Of a stretch of 17,197 nucleotides of DNA, positions 6,511 through 13,817 are shown in pieces. The translations under genes and the position numbers were made by a program. Under the pieces are notes generated by a model, which did no database searches, was not told the origin of the DNA, and saw nothing but the letters and a program-made list of their open reading frames with translations. How positions within the stretch are numbered: the stretch's first letter is position 1; each line of letters opens with the position of its first letter. This stretch comes from an uncultured Eubacteriales bacterium (lineage in GTDB: Bacteria > Bacillota > Clostridia > Christensenellales > Borkfalkiaceae): positions 1 to 17,197 of the forward strand of contig UQZE01000032.1 in NCBI GenBank assembly GCA_900545325.1, read 5' to 3'.

Positions 6511-8577
6511 ATGAGTAAATTCGAGGCAAGGAACATCAGGAACATAGCGATCGTGGGACACAGCGGCGAGGGTAAAACCTCCCTTGCGGAAGCGATGCTT
6601 TTCAACGGCAAATCGATCGACCGTCTGGGCAGAACGTCCGACGGCAACACCGTCATGGACTATGACGAACAGGAGATCGCAAAGAAAATTTCCATCTCGC
6701 TCTCCGTGGCTTACACCGTGTGGCGGGATACGAAGATCAACATCATCGACGTGCCGGGTTTTTACGATTTCGAGGGCGAAGCGGAAGAGGCCATGCGCGC
6801 GGCGACGGGCGCGGTGCTCGTGGCGGACGCGAACAGCGCGGTGAGCGTAGGCGCGGAAAAAATGGTGGATTACTGCCTGCGCCATAAAAAGCCGCTCATC
6901 ATCTTCATCAACGGCATCGACAAGGAAAACGCGAATTTCGTTTCCACCGTGGAAGCGTTTAGGGATAAATACGGCAAGCGCATCGCCACGATGCACGCGC
7001 CCATAATGCAGAACGGCAAGATGAACGGCTATGTGTCCATTATATCCAGCAAGGCCTACGAATTCACCAAGGGCGGCAGAGTGTCCATCCCCGTTCCCGC
7101 GGACATGGCGGGCAGGGTGCAGGCCATTAAAAACGGCCTTGTGGAGGCCGCCGCCGAGAATTCCGAAGAACTTCTCGACAAGTATTTCAACGAGGGTACG
7201 CTGCCGAACGACGACATCATCACCGGCATAAAGATCGGTATCGAGGCGGGCGACTGTATTCCCGTGATGGGCGGTTCGGCCACGCAGAACATGGGCGTTA
7301 TCAATCTCATGGAAGAGATCGTGGATTTGATGCCCTCGCCCGAGGAAACCGCGCCCGAAACGGCGGAAAACGCCGCGGGAGAACGTGTGGAAATTCCGTG
7401 CGACGCGGCCGCGCCCTTTGCTGCGCAGGTGTTCAAGACCACGGTCGATCCTTTCGTCGGCAAGCTCAACATGCTCCGCATCTTTTCGGGCACGCTGAAG
7501 AGCGGCATGAGCGTGCTGAACGTGCGGACGGGCGAAAAGGAGCGGATCAACCAGCTGTACCTACTGAAAGGCAAAAAGCAGGAGGCCGTGGACGAACTTT
7601 CGGCGGGAGATATCGGCGCCGTGAGCAAATTGAACGCGACCAATACGGGCGATACCCTGTGCGACGAGAGCAGAAAGGTTGAGTTCCCGCCCATCGGTTT
7701 CCCCAAACCCGTGCTGACCATGGCGATCTATGCCGGCAAGAGCGGGGACGAGGATAAGATCTTCCAGGGGCTGAACAGGCTTTCCGAGGAGGACCTTACT
7801 TTCAAAGTGGAAAAGGATAAGGAAACGGGCGAAATGGTCATCCGCGGCCAGGGCGAAACGCAGCTCGAAGTCCTTTGCAAGAAACTGAAAGCGAAATTCG
7901 GCTGCGAGGTCGTTCTCAGCGAACCGCGCATCGCCTATAAGGAAACCATCAGGGGCACGGCGGAAGCCGAGGGCAAGCACAAGAAACAATCCGGCGGCGC
8001 GGGGCAGTACGGCGTGGTCAACATCCGTTTCGAACCGGGTGCGGCGGACGGCGTTTTCGAATTCGTGGACGCGGTCGTCGGCGGCGCGGTGCCGCGGCAG
8101 TTCATTCCCGCGGTGGAAAAGGGCCTGCGCGAGGCGGTGAAAAAGGGCGTTCTGGCGGGATATCCGATGACCGACATCAAATGCACGCTCTTTGACGGCA
8201 AGTATCATCCCGTCGATTCCAAGGAAGTGGCGTTTGTTTCCGCGGCGAAACTCGCCTATGACGACGCCTGCATGAAAGCGCAGCCCGTGCTGCTCGAACC
8301 GATCTACAAAGTAAAGGTCATCGTGCCCGAAAGCTATATGGGCGATATCCTCGGCGATATGAACAAGCGCCGCGGCAGGATTCTCGGCATGGATCTCATC
8401 GAGGGAAAACAGGTCATCAACGCCGAAGTGCCGCTGGCGGAAATGAGCAGGTACGCCACGGATCTCCGCAGCATGACGCAGGGGCGCGGCCGCTTTGAAA
8501 GCGAGTTCGACCATTACGAAGAAGTGCCTTACGCGGCGCAGGAGAAAATCATAAAGGAAGCGAAAGCGGACAAATAA
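6511..8577 (+). CDS. EF-G-like translational GTPase family protein (EF-G2 type) with altered GTPase motifs
   Basis: A 688-residue protein with the five-domain EF-G plan: G domain to ~270, domain II ~300-390, III ~400-470, IV ~475-590 (with the HKKQSGGAGQYG loop region) and V to the end (MGDILGDMNKRRGRILGM). The P-loop is GHSGEGKT (16-23), unlike the AHIDAGKTT of housekeeping EF-G. The G3 motif reads DVPGFYDF (80-87): F84 stands where EF-G has its catalytic His. The G4 motif reads NGID (134-137) where NKxD is usual. The switch I region (EQEIAKKISI) also lacks the RGITI form. This places it in the bacterial EF-G-like paralogue group, not the main FusA. Its ribosomal role is unknown; GTPase loss is an inference. 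AAGGAAAGGG just upstream supports the ATG. The sugar kinase follows after 23 nt on the same transcript. Confidence 0.88.
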   Translation: MSKFEARNIRNIAIVGHSGEGKTSLAEAMLFNGKSIDRLGRTSDGNTVMDYDEQEIAKKISISLSVAYTVWRDTKINIIDVPGFYDFEGEAEEAMRAATGAVLVADANSAVSVGAEKMVDYCLRHKKPLIIFINGIDKENANFVSTVEAFRDKYGKRIATMHAPIMQNGKMNGYVSIISSKAYEFTKGGRVSIPVPADMAGRVQAIKNGLVEAAAENSEELLDKYFNEGTLPNDDIITGIKIGIEAGDCIPVMGGSATQNMGVINLMEEIVDLMPSPEETAPETAENAAGERVEIPCDAAAPFAAQVFKTTVDPFVGKLNMLRIFSGTLKSGMSVLNVRTGEKERINQLYLLKGKKQEAVDELSAGDIGAVSKLNATNTGDTLCDESRKVEFPPIGFPKPVLTMAIYAGKSGDEDKIFQGLNRLSEEDLTFKVEKDKETGEMVIRGQGETQLEVLCKKLKAKFGCEVVLSEPRIAYKETIRGTAEAEGKHKKQSGGAGQYGVVNIRFEPGAADGVFEFVDAVVGGAVPRQFIPAVEKGLREAVKKGVLAGYPMTDIKCTLFDGKYHPVDSKEVAFVSAAKLAYDDACMKAQPVLLEPIYKVKVIVPESYMGDILGDMNKRRGRILGMDLIEGKQVINAEVPLAEMSRYATDLRSMTQGRGRFESEFDHYEEVPYAAQEKIIKEAKADK

Positions 8578-8600
8578 ATTCAACGAGGTTTTGAAGTAAC

Positions 8601-9524
8601 ATGATATTGACAATATGCCCGAATCCCAGCATGGATTGTACGATAGAGCTGGATAACCTGAACGTGGGTATGCTCAACCGTATCAGCAACAAGGTAGAAA
8701 CGTATTCGGGCAAGGCTTTGAACGTGGCCATGGGCGTCGCGCGGTTGAAGGAAAAATCGTTCGCGACGGGGTTTATGTTCGAAAATAACGGAAAGATGTT
8801 CGAGCAGACGCTCGAACGGGAGGGCGTTGCGCATAAGTTCGTGTGGAACAAGGGCAGCGTCCGCGTGAATTATAAGATTATCGACAAGCGTTCCATGCTC
8901 ACGGAGATCAACGACAAGGGCGACGAGGTGAGCGAGGAAAAACAGCGGGAACTGATCGATCTCGTGAAAGTGCTCGCAAAGGACTGCGATATCGCCGTCA
9001 TGAGCGGCAGCCTTCCGAAGGGCGTGAACGCGGAGTTCTACGGCGAAGTGCTGAAAAACGTGCCCGCAAGCGTCAAAAAGGTGGTGGATACCGAGAAGGC
9101 GAATCTGGAATTCGCCGTAAAAGAAAATCTTTACATGGTAAAGCCGAACCTGCGCGAACTGGAAAATATTGCGGGGGATACGCTGTCCACCAAGTATGAC
9201 ATTCTGAAAGCGTCCTACGCGCTTTTAAACAAAGGCGTGAAGATGGTGATGGTATCGCTCGGCAGCGAGGGCGCCATTTTGACGGACGGCATAAAAAGCT
9301 TTTACTGCAAGAGCGCGAACGTCGCGGTGAATTCCACGGTTGGCGCGGGCGATTCCATGCTCGCGTCGGCGTGCGTGCAGATCGAGAAAGGCGCCGATAT
9401 GGAGGAACTGCTCCGCTGTTCGGTCGCGGCGGGGACCGCCGCGATTACGACGAGCGGGACCAACCTCTTTTACAAAGACAAGTATGAAGAGATCTATAAC
9501 AAAATTTACGTAGAACCGATTTGA
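8601..9524 (+). CDS. PfkB-family sugar kinase, 1-phosphofructokinase (FruK)-like
   Basis: A 307-residue ribokinase-fold kinase. It opens with LTICPNPSMDCTIEL, like 1-phosphofructokinase and tagatose-6-phosphate kinase. It has the phosphate-binding SGSLPKG (135-141), a KPNLRELE segment (181-188), and the anion hole and catalytic base VGAGDSM (247-253, D251). The expected reaction is ATP-dependent phosphorylation of fructose 1-phosphate or a related sugar phosphate, in the cytosol. The usual PfkB signature GGKGxNVA is changed here to SGKALNVA (36-43), so one conserved glycine of the hinge is gone and the substrate is less certain. No PTS fructose permease or FruR regulator is nearby, unlike classical fru operons. 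It follows the EF-G-like gene by 23 nt, with GAGG (8585-8588) about 12 nt before the ATG, and ends at a strong terminator. Confidence 0.85.
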   Translation: MILTICPNPSMDCTIELDNLNVGMLNRISNKVETYSGKALNVAMGVARLKEKSFATGFMFENNGKMFEQTLEREGVAHKFVWNKGSVRVNYKIIDKRSMLTEINDKGDEVSEEKQRELIDLVKVLAKDCDIAVMSGSLPKGVNAEFYGEVLKNVPASVKKVVDTEKANLEFAVKENLYMVKPNLRELENIAGDTLSTKYDILKASYALLNKGVKMVMVSLGSEGAILTDGIKSFYCKSANVAVNSTVGAGDSMLASACVQIEKGADMEELLRCSVAAGTAAITTSGTNLFYKDKYEEIYNKIYVEPI

Positions 9525-9556
9525 AAAAAATCCCGCGCAAAAGCGCGGGTTTTTTT
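9525..9556 (+). terminator. Rho-independent terminator after the sugar kinase
   Basis: A perfect 7-bp GC stem, CCCGCGC (9532-9538) against GCGCGGG (9543-9549), with an AAAA loop is followed by seven T (9550-9556). The A-run before the stem could also pair with the T-run. It ends the EF-G-like/kinase transcript directly behind the kinase stop. Confidence 0.92.
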
Positions 9557-9619
9557 CTTTACGAAGTATGATTTTTCCCCGTTTTACGGATAACTTAAAG
9601 GGCGCGGGTAAAAAACGCT

Positions 9620-9649
9620 TTCACATAAATACGCCTTCGGGCATATGCT
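9620..9649 (+). promoter_or_regulatory. Possible promoter of the YihY/ABC operon
   Basis: TTCACA (9620-9625) and TATGCT (9644-9649) are separated by 18 nt, matching consensus at 5 of 6 and 4 of 6 positions. The start would be near 9656, 33 nt before the GTG of the first gene. It is the best pair I found in the gap after the terminator, but it is not strong. Confidence 0.4.
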
Positions 9650-9688
9650 CCGTACATAACGCAAGGGATTATCGGGTAAACTGTAGTT

Positions 9689-10555
9689 GTGAAACGAATC
9701 GTCGGTTTTATAAAAAAAATATTGAAAACGGTGGAGGACAGCAATCTCATTCTCATTTCCGGCAGCTGGGCGTTTTTCTTTCTGCTGTCCGCGGTGCCGC
9801 TCGTCCTGCTCACCGTCATGGCGTTCGACTTTTTCGGCGTGGACGTCAGCTTTCTGCTCTCCGACATGCCCGCGGAACTGGGCGAGGGGCTGAAAATGAT
9901 CGTTTCCGTCGCCTCGGACGCCTCCAAGGGGGCTACCTTTATCCTCATACTGACTTCGCTCTATTCTTCCTCGCGCCTCTTTTCGTACATGCTGAAGGAC
10001 GGCGATTTGATCTACGGGGCGGAACGCCGGCAGAATTCCCTGCTGCGCAAGGCGTTCGCCTTTCTCGCTCTCTTTCTGGTGTTCCTTGTGTTCCTCGTTG
10101 CGGGAGTGGCCATAATTCTGAGCAAAAAACTCGGTTTTTTTCTCTCTTTCGGCGCGGCGGACAGTCTTGCGGAAAAAATTTCGCTGAATTTCCTTGTAAT
10201 TCTCGCGGCATATGCTATAATAATAACGTTGGATATGTTCATCTGCCCGCTGAAAAACAAATTCAGGGCGGTGCTTTTGGGGGCGCTCGTTACGCTCGCC
10301 ATTGCCGTATTGGGCAGCATAGGGTTCGCGGCGTACCTGCATTACTTTGCGTCTTACACCGACCTTTACGGGAATTTGACGGCCGTCGTCGTCTTTATGC
10401 TGTGGGTGTATATCGTGATGATCGGGCTGACGGCGGGGAACGTGTTCGTATCCATATTAATGAAAAGGCAGGTTCGGTATGGGAGTTTTGGAGATCAGAA
10501 ACTTTACAAAAGTTTACGGCGGTACGAAAAAAGCGGTGGACGGTCTGACGCTTGA
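9689..10555 (+). CDS. YihY/BrkB-family integral membrane protein (UPF0761-like)
   Basis: A 288-residue protein with about six membrane helices, the length and helix spacing of the YihY/BrkB family, sometimes mislabelled ribonuclease BN. The family hallmark around the first helix (SGSWAFFFLLSAVPLVLL) and the late LTAVVVFMLWVYIVMIGLTAGN segment are clear. The role is not settled; transport and envelope functions have been proposed for relatives. The GTG start has no good ribosome site (AAGGGA is 20 nt away), so the exact start is open, although later starts would cut into the first helix. Its last 77 nt overlap the next gene in another frame: the tail after the last helix (KRQVRYGSFGDQKLYKSLR and on) is soluble and basic. 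It appears to be the first gene of an operon with the ABC transporter. Confidence 0.85.
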   Translation: MKRIVGFIKKILKTVEDSNLILISGSWAFFFLLSAVPLVLLTVMAFDFFGVDVSFLLSDMPAELGEGLKMIVSVASDASKGATFILILTSLYSSSRLFSYMLKDGDLIYGAERRQNSLLRKAFAFLALFLVFLVFLVAGVAIILSKKLGFFLSFGAADSLAEKISLNFLVILAAYAIIITLDMFICPLKNKFRAVLLGALVTLAIAVLGSIGFAAYLHYFASYTDLYGNLTAVVVFMLWVYIVMIGLTAGNVFVSILMKRQVRYGSFGDQKLYKSLRRYEKSGGRSDA

Positions 10556-11198
10556 CGTGGAGGCGGGGGACATTTACGGCTTTATCGGCCACAACGGCGC
10601 GGGGAAGTCTACCACGCTCAAAGCGGTGTGCGGCGTGCTCGCGTTCGAGGAGGGGGATATCCTCGTGGACGGTCATTCCATAAAGCTGGAACCGCTCGCC
10701 TGCAAACAGGTAATGGCGTTCATTCCCGACAATCCCGATTTGTATCCTCAGCTTACGGGCATACAGTATCTCAACTTTATCAGCGATATTTACGGCGTGG
10801 GCAAAGAGCAGCGCAACGAACTTATAATAAAATACGCCGCGCTCTTTGAACTTACGGACAATCTCGGCGACATCGTTTCTTCCTATTCGCACGGTATGAA
10901 ACAGAAACTCGTCATCATCGGCGCGCTCGTACATAAGCCGAAACTGCTTGTGATGGACGAACCTTTCGTCGGGCTGGATCCCAAGGCGACCTATTCCATG
11001 AAGGAAATCATGCGCGACATCTGCGCGGAAGGCGGAGCTATCTTCTTTTCCACGCACGTTTTGGAGGTCGCAGAAAAACTCTGCAACAAAATTGCCATCA
11101 TCAAGGGCGGCAGGCTGGTCGCCAACGGCGATACGCAGGACGTGATCGGCAACGAATCGCTGGAAGAAACTTTCCTGGAGCTGTACAATGAAAAATAA
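10479..11198 (+). CDS. ABC transporter ATP-binding protein (ABC-2/EcsA-like)
   Basis: A 239-residue ATPase with Walker A GHNGAGKST (37-45), a PDNPDLYPQLT stretch at the Q-loop region (83-93), the signature in the variant form YSHGMKQ (136-142), Walker B KLLVMDEP (155-162) and H-loop H193. The YSHGM signature and the PD-P-LY motif are typical of ABC-2 and EcsA-type exporters, so it should power the membrane protein encoded next. It begins inside the last 77 nt of the YihY-like gene with an AAAAGGCAGG ribosome site, and the N-terminal MGVLEIRNFTKVYGG is a normal family start. The overlap is therefore due to the longer tail of the upstream gene, not to a wrong start here. The transported substrate is unknown. 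Confidence 0.92.
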   Translation: MGVLEIRNFTKVYGGTKKAVDGLTLDVEAGDIYGFIGHNGAGKSTTLKAVCGVLAFEEGDILVDGHSIKLEPLACKQVMAFIPDNPDLYPQLTGIQYLNFISDIYGVGKEQRNELIIKYAALFELTDNLGDIVSSYSHGMKQKLVIIGALVHKPKLLVMDEPFVGLDPKATYSMKEIMRDICAEGGAIFFSTHVLEVAEKLCNKIAIIKGGRLVANGDTQDVIGNESLEETFLELYNEK

Positions 11199-12774
11199 AC
11201 TCGGCGTTTTACTGAAAATGCAGTTCATGGGCTCTTTCGGCATCAATAAACTTTTGCACAGCAAGCGGAAGGACAAGGCTCTTTCGCTCGGCGGCGGGAT
11301 CGCGGGCGTCGCGCTTTTATTTCTGCTGATAGAAGGGCTGATTTTCTTTTACGCGTGGATATTCGCCGCGGCATTTGCAGAAATTCAATACGAGCAGAAG
11401 GGCGCGCTGTATATGTCTTTCATCTTTCTGCTTTCCAATATCCTGCTGTTTTTCTTTTCCGTGGCCAACGTGAACGGCAAGATTTTCGGCTTCCGCGATT
11501 ACGAAATGACGGTAAGCCTGCCCGTAAAGACGTGGCATATCGCCCTGTCCAAAATACTCTTTTTATATCTGAGCAACCTCGGTGCAGTCGTCGCGCTCAC
11601 GGTGCCGTTTTGGCTTTTCGGCGCGGCGTACCTCGGCTTTTCTGCGGAAACGCACCTTTCGACATTGCTGCTTATGTTCTTCACGCCCTTGCTGCCGACC
11701 ACCGTCGCCGTGTTTTTAGGCACGCTGCTCGCGCTCTGCACGGCGCGAATGAAACATAAAAACATCATTCAGACCGTATTGTTCGTCGCGATTTTTCTGG
11801 CGGCGTTCATTGCGCCGTACGCCTTTCGGGGGGACGCAGCCTCGGAGGACGTCGCCAACATGGCGTCGGGCTTGGCGTTTGCCGCGGCGCTTTACGGCAA
11901 GCTGTGGATCGCCGCGCTCTATTCGCTGGCGAGCGCGGCGCTGTTCGCGCTGCCCTGCCTGTTCATAGGGAAAAATTTCACCAAAATCAACACGCTCGTC
12001 TTATCGCACAGAACGCGCTCGAAATATAAGTTCAGGGAACAAAAGACCGCGGGCAAGCTGAAGGCCGTTTTCGTCAAGGAATTGAAGCGGCTGTTCAACA
12101 GCCCCGTATACGCGATGAATACGCTCTGCGGTCCTATCCTCATGCTCGTCATGCCGTTCGTCGTGCTTTTCGGTACGGGCGGCTTCGATCTTGCGGCTCT
12201 GCGCGCGAGTTTGGCGGGATACGGCATGCAGGCGGCGCTCGTGCTCGGATTGCTGAGCTTTTTTTCCGGCATTACGCCCACGACGTACTGCAGCATATCG
12301 CTCGAAGGCAAAAACCTGTGGATATTGCGTTCCGCGCCCCTTTCCGCCTCGACCGTGCTCAACGCGAAACTGCTCGTGCATGCGCTGGTGGAAACCCTGC
12401 CGTCTTTCGTCATCACCGTTGCGTTCGGCGCGGTGCTGGGTCTCAACGCGTTTTATATCGTCGGCGCGGTCGTCTTCGGCACGGCGATGTCCTTCACGTT
12501 CGGCATCGTGGGACTGCTGATCAATCTTTGCTTTCCCATGCTCGAATGGGAAAACGAAACCATTCCCGTCAAGCGTTCCAAATCCTGTATCTTCACGATG
12601 CTCGCAGATCTTTTGCTTGCGATAGCGTTCGGCGCGGTCGGCTTCCTGCTCGCGGGCGTGAACGCCTGGCTGGGACTGGCGGTGATCGCCGTACTCTCGG
12701 TCGCCGCCCTGCTTTCGGGCCTGTATATTTTATACGGACCTGGCGAAAAACTGTATGCGAACTTGATAAAATAA
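11188..12774 (+). CDS. ABC transporter permease, about 12 membrane helices
   Basis: A 528-residue, strongly hydrophobic protein with two halves of roughly six helices each, split by a basic cytoplasmic stretch near residues 265-310 (HRTRSKYKFREQKTAGKLK and the following KELKRLFNSP). It overlaps the ATPase gene by 11 nt, with GGAG just upstream of the ATG, so translation is coupled and the two should form one transporter. The layout (large permease directly behind an EcsA-like ATPase) suggests an exporter of the ABC-2 or EcsB-like type. No substrate-binding protein is encoded nearby, which argues against import. I cannot name a closer family from the sequence alone. Confidence 0.88.
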   Translation: MKNKLGVLLKMQFMGSFGINKLLHSKRKDKALSLGGGIAGVALLFLLIEGLIFFYAWIFAAAFAEIQYEQKGALYMSFIFLLSNILLFFFSVANVNGKIFGFRDYEMTVSLPVKTWHIALSKILFLYLSNLGAVVALTVPFWLFGAAYLGFSAETHLSTLLLMFFTPLLPTTVAVFLGTLLALCTARMKHKNIIQTVLFVAIFLAAFIAPYAFRGDAASEDVANMASGLAFAAALYGKLWIAALYSLASAALFALPCLFIGKNFTKINTLVLSHRTRSKYKFREQKTAGKLKAVFVKELKRLFNSPVYAMNTLCGPILMLVMPFVVLFGTGGFDLAALRASLAGYGMQAALVLGLLSFFSGITPTTYCSISLEGKNLWILRSAPLSASTVLNAKLLVHALVETLPSFVITVAFGAVLGLNAFYIVGAVVFGTAMSFTFGIVGLLINLCFPMLEWENETIPVKRSKSCIFTMLADLLLAIAFGAVGFLLAGVNAWLGLAVIAVLSVAALLSGLYILYGPGEKLYANLIK

Positions 12775-12782
12775 TAAAGGCG

Positions 12783-12810
12783 CGGCGGGGCGGAAAGCCC
12801 CGCCGTATTT
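12783..12810 (+). terminator. Rho-independent terminator of the YihY/ABC operon
   Basis: A perfect 9-bp stem, CGGCGGGGC (12783-12791) against GCCCCGCCG (12797-12805), has a GGAAA loop and a short T-rich tail (TATTTT). It sits 8 nt after the permease stop. Confidence 0.82.
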
Positions 12811-12871
12811 TGTAAAAACAGGAAAATTATGCTCTGTTTATTCGTTTTTGTGCAGGGATTTCAACGGAGTA

Positions 12872-12899
12872 TTGACATTTTTCCGATTTATGATAAAAT
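12872..12899 (+). promoter_or_regulatory. Sigma-A promoter placed directly before the nucleoside hydrolase ATG
   Basis: TTGACA (12872-12877) is perfect and TAAAAT (12894-12899) matches 5 of 6, with a 16-nt spacer. The expected transcript start is 12904-12909, at or within about 5 nt of the ATG at 12909. This leaves no room for a ribosome site and predicts a leaderless mRNA. Confidence 0.75.
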
Positions 12900-12908
12900 C
12901 ATGGACGT

Positions 12909-13817
12909 ATGGAAAAGATAAAGATATTTCTCGATACCGATATCGGCGACGATATAGACGACGCGCTTGCCGTCGCCCTTTTGATGAATTCTCCCGAAGC
13001 GGAACTCGCTGGCGTTACCACCGTTATGCGCGATACGCTTTCGCGCGCGCGGGAGGTAAAGAAACTGCTTTCGCTGAAAGGGATCAACGCGCCCGTCTTC
13101 GCGGGCTGCATGCAGCCGTTCGAGGGCGCGCGGGAGGGGGAAATCCTGCTCGGCGGAGAAACGGATGGTTTTGCCGCCGATAACGAAAGAGATTTCCGCG
13201 GCGGGGACAGCGCCGTGGAATTTCTGCTGGAAACGGTAAAAAAATACCCGAACGAGATCGTTCTCGTCGGGATAGGGCCGCTCACGAATATCGCGCGTGC
13301 GATACTGAAAGACCGCGCGGCGATGGAAAAGGTGAAAAAAATAATCATCATGGGCGGCAACTATTTTCATTCCAAGCTGGAGTGGAATATTTTAAGCGAC
13401 AGCGCCGCCGCGAAGATAGTGTTTGAAAGCGGCCTGCCGCTCTTCTGCGTAGGTACGGACGTAACGGAAAAGGTCAAACTCAACAACGCGCGGCAAAAAA
13501 TCCTGTTCGCCGCGGAAGACCCCGTCGGCCGCCGTATCGCGCGGTATGCCGCGGAATGGATAGAAAAGCGGGGCGCGGACATCACCCTGCACGATCCGCT
13601 CGCGGTGTACGCGGAGATCCGCCCCGACTTCCTGCACTTTGCGAAACAGCGCGTTTTCGTTGTCTGCGGGGATAAACCTGCAAACGGATATACTCTCAAC
13701 CTCAGCCTGAACGGTTATTATAAAAATTCTTCTTTCGGCGGGGAAGTTTGCGTTGCGGATTACGTCTGTGCGGAGGAGGTGCTGTCCGACTTCATGCGTC
13801 GGGTGTTTGGGGCGTAA
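12909..13817 (+). CDS. Inosine-uridine-preferring nucleoside hydrolase family protein
   Basis: A 302-residue enzyme of the calcium-dependent nucleoside hydrolase fold, which splits the N-glycosidic bond of nucleosides to base and ribose. The N-terminal Asp cluster DTDIGDDIDD (9-18) is the family calcium and ribose site. GIGPLTN (121-127), MGGN (148-151), the EWNI segment (158-161) with D164, and LHDPLA with D229 complete the usual set of conserved elements. The DTDIGDD form, rather than DTDPGxDD, is seen in less characterised members, so the base preference is open. The start is fixed by an in-frame stop at 12894-12896: only four codons separate it from the ATG, and no ribosome site is present. 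It is a single-gene unit. Its last 26 nt overlap the end of the convergent regulator gene, without a terminator between them. Confidence 0.9.
   Translation: MEKIKIFLDTDIGDDIDDALAVALLMNSPEAELAGVTTVMRDTLSRAREVKKLLSLKGINAPVFAGCMQPFEGAREGEILLGGETDGFAADNERDFRGGDSAVEFLLETVKKYPNEIVLVGIGPLTNIARAILKDRAAMEKVKKIIIMGGNYFHSKLEWNILSDSAAAKIVFESGLPLFCVGTDVTEKVKLNNARQKILFAAEDPVGRRIARYAAEWIEKRGADITLHDPLAVYAEIRPDFLHFAKQRVFVVCGDKPANGYTLNLSLNGYYKNSSFGGEVCVADYVCAEEVLSDFMRRVFGA

Noticed and set aside
7561..8613. 350-codon frame on the minus strand opposite the EF-G-like gene
   Set aside because: Shadow of EF-G domains III-V; no start signal and no recognisable domain.
9631..9644. GCC-TTCG-GGC mini-hairpin in the gap before the YihY-like gene
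   Set aside because: The stem has only three pairs, no T-run follows, and a strong terminator is already present at 9532-9556.
9568..10548. 326-codon plus-strand frame overlapping the YihY-like gene
   Set aside because: The YihY frame gives ordered membrane helices; this one is a low-complexity Arg/Gly shadow.
12901..12921. Six-codon frame starting at an ATG just before the hydrolase ATG, a possible leader peptide
   Set aside because: It begins before the predicted transcript start and has no ribosome site, so it is probably not on the mRNA.
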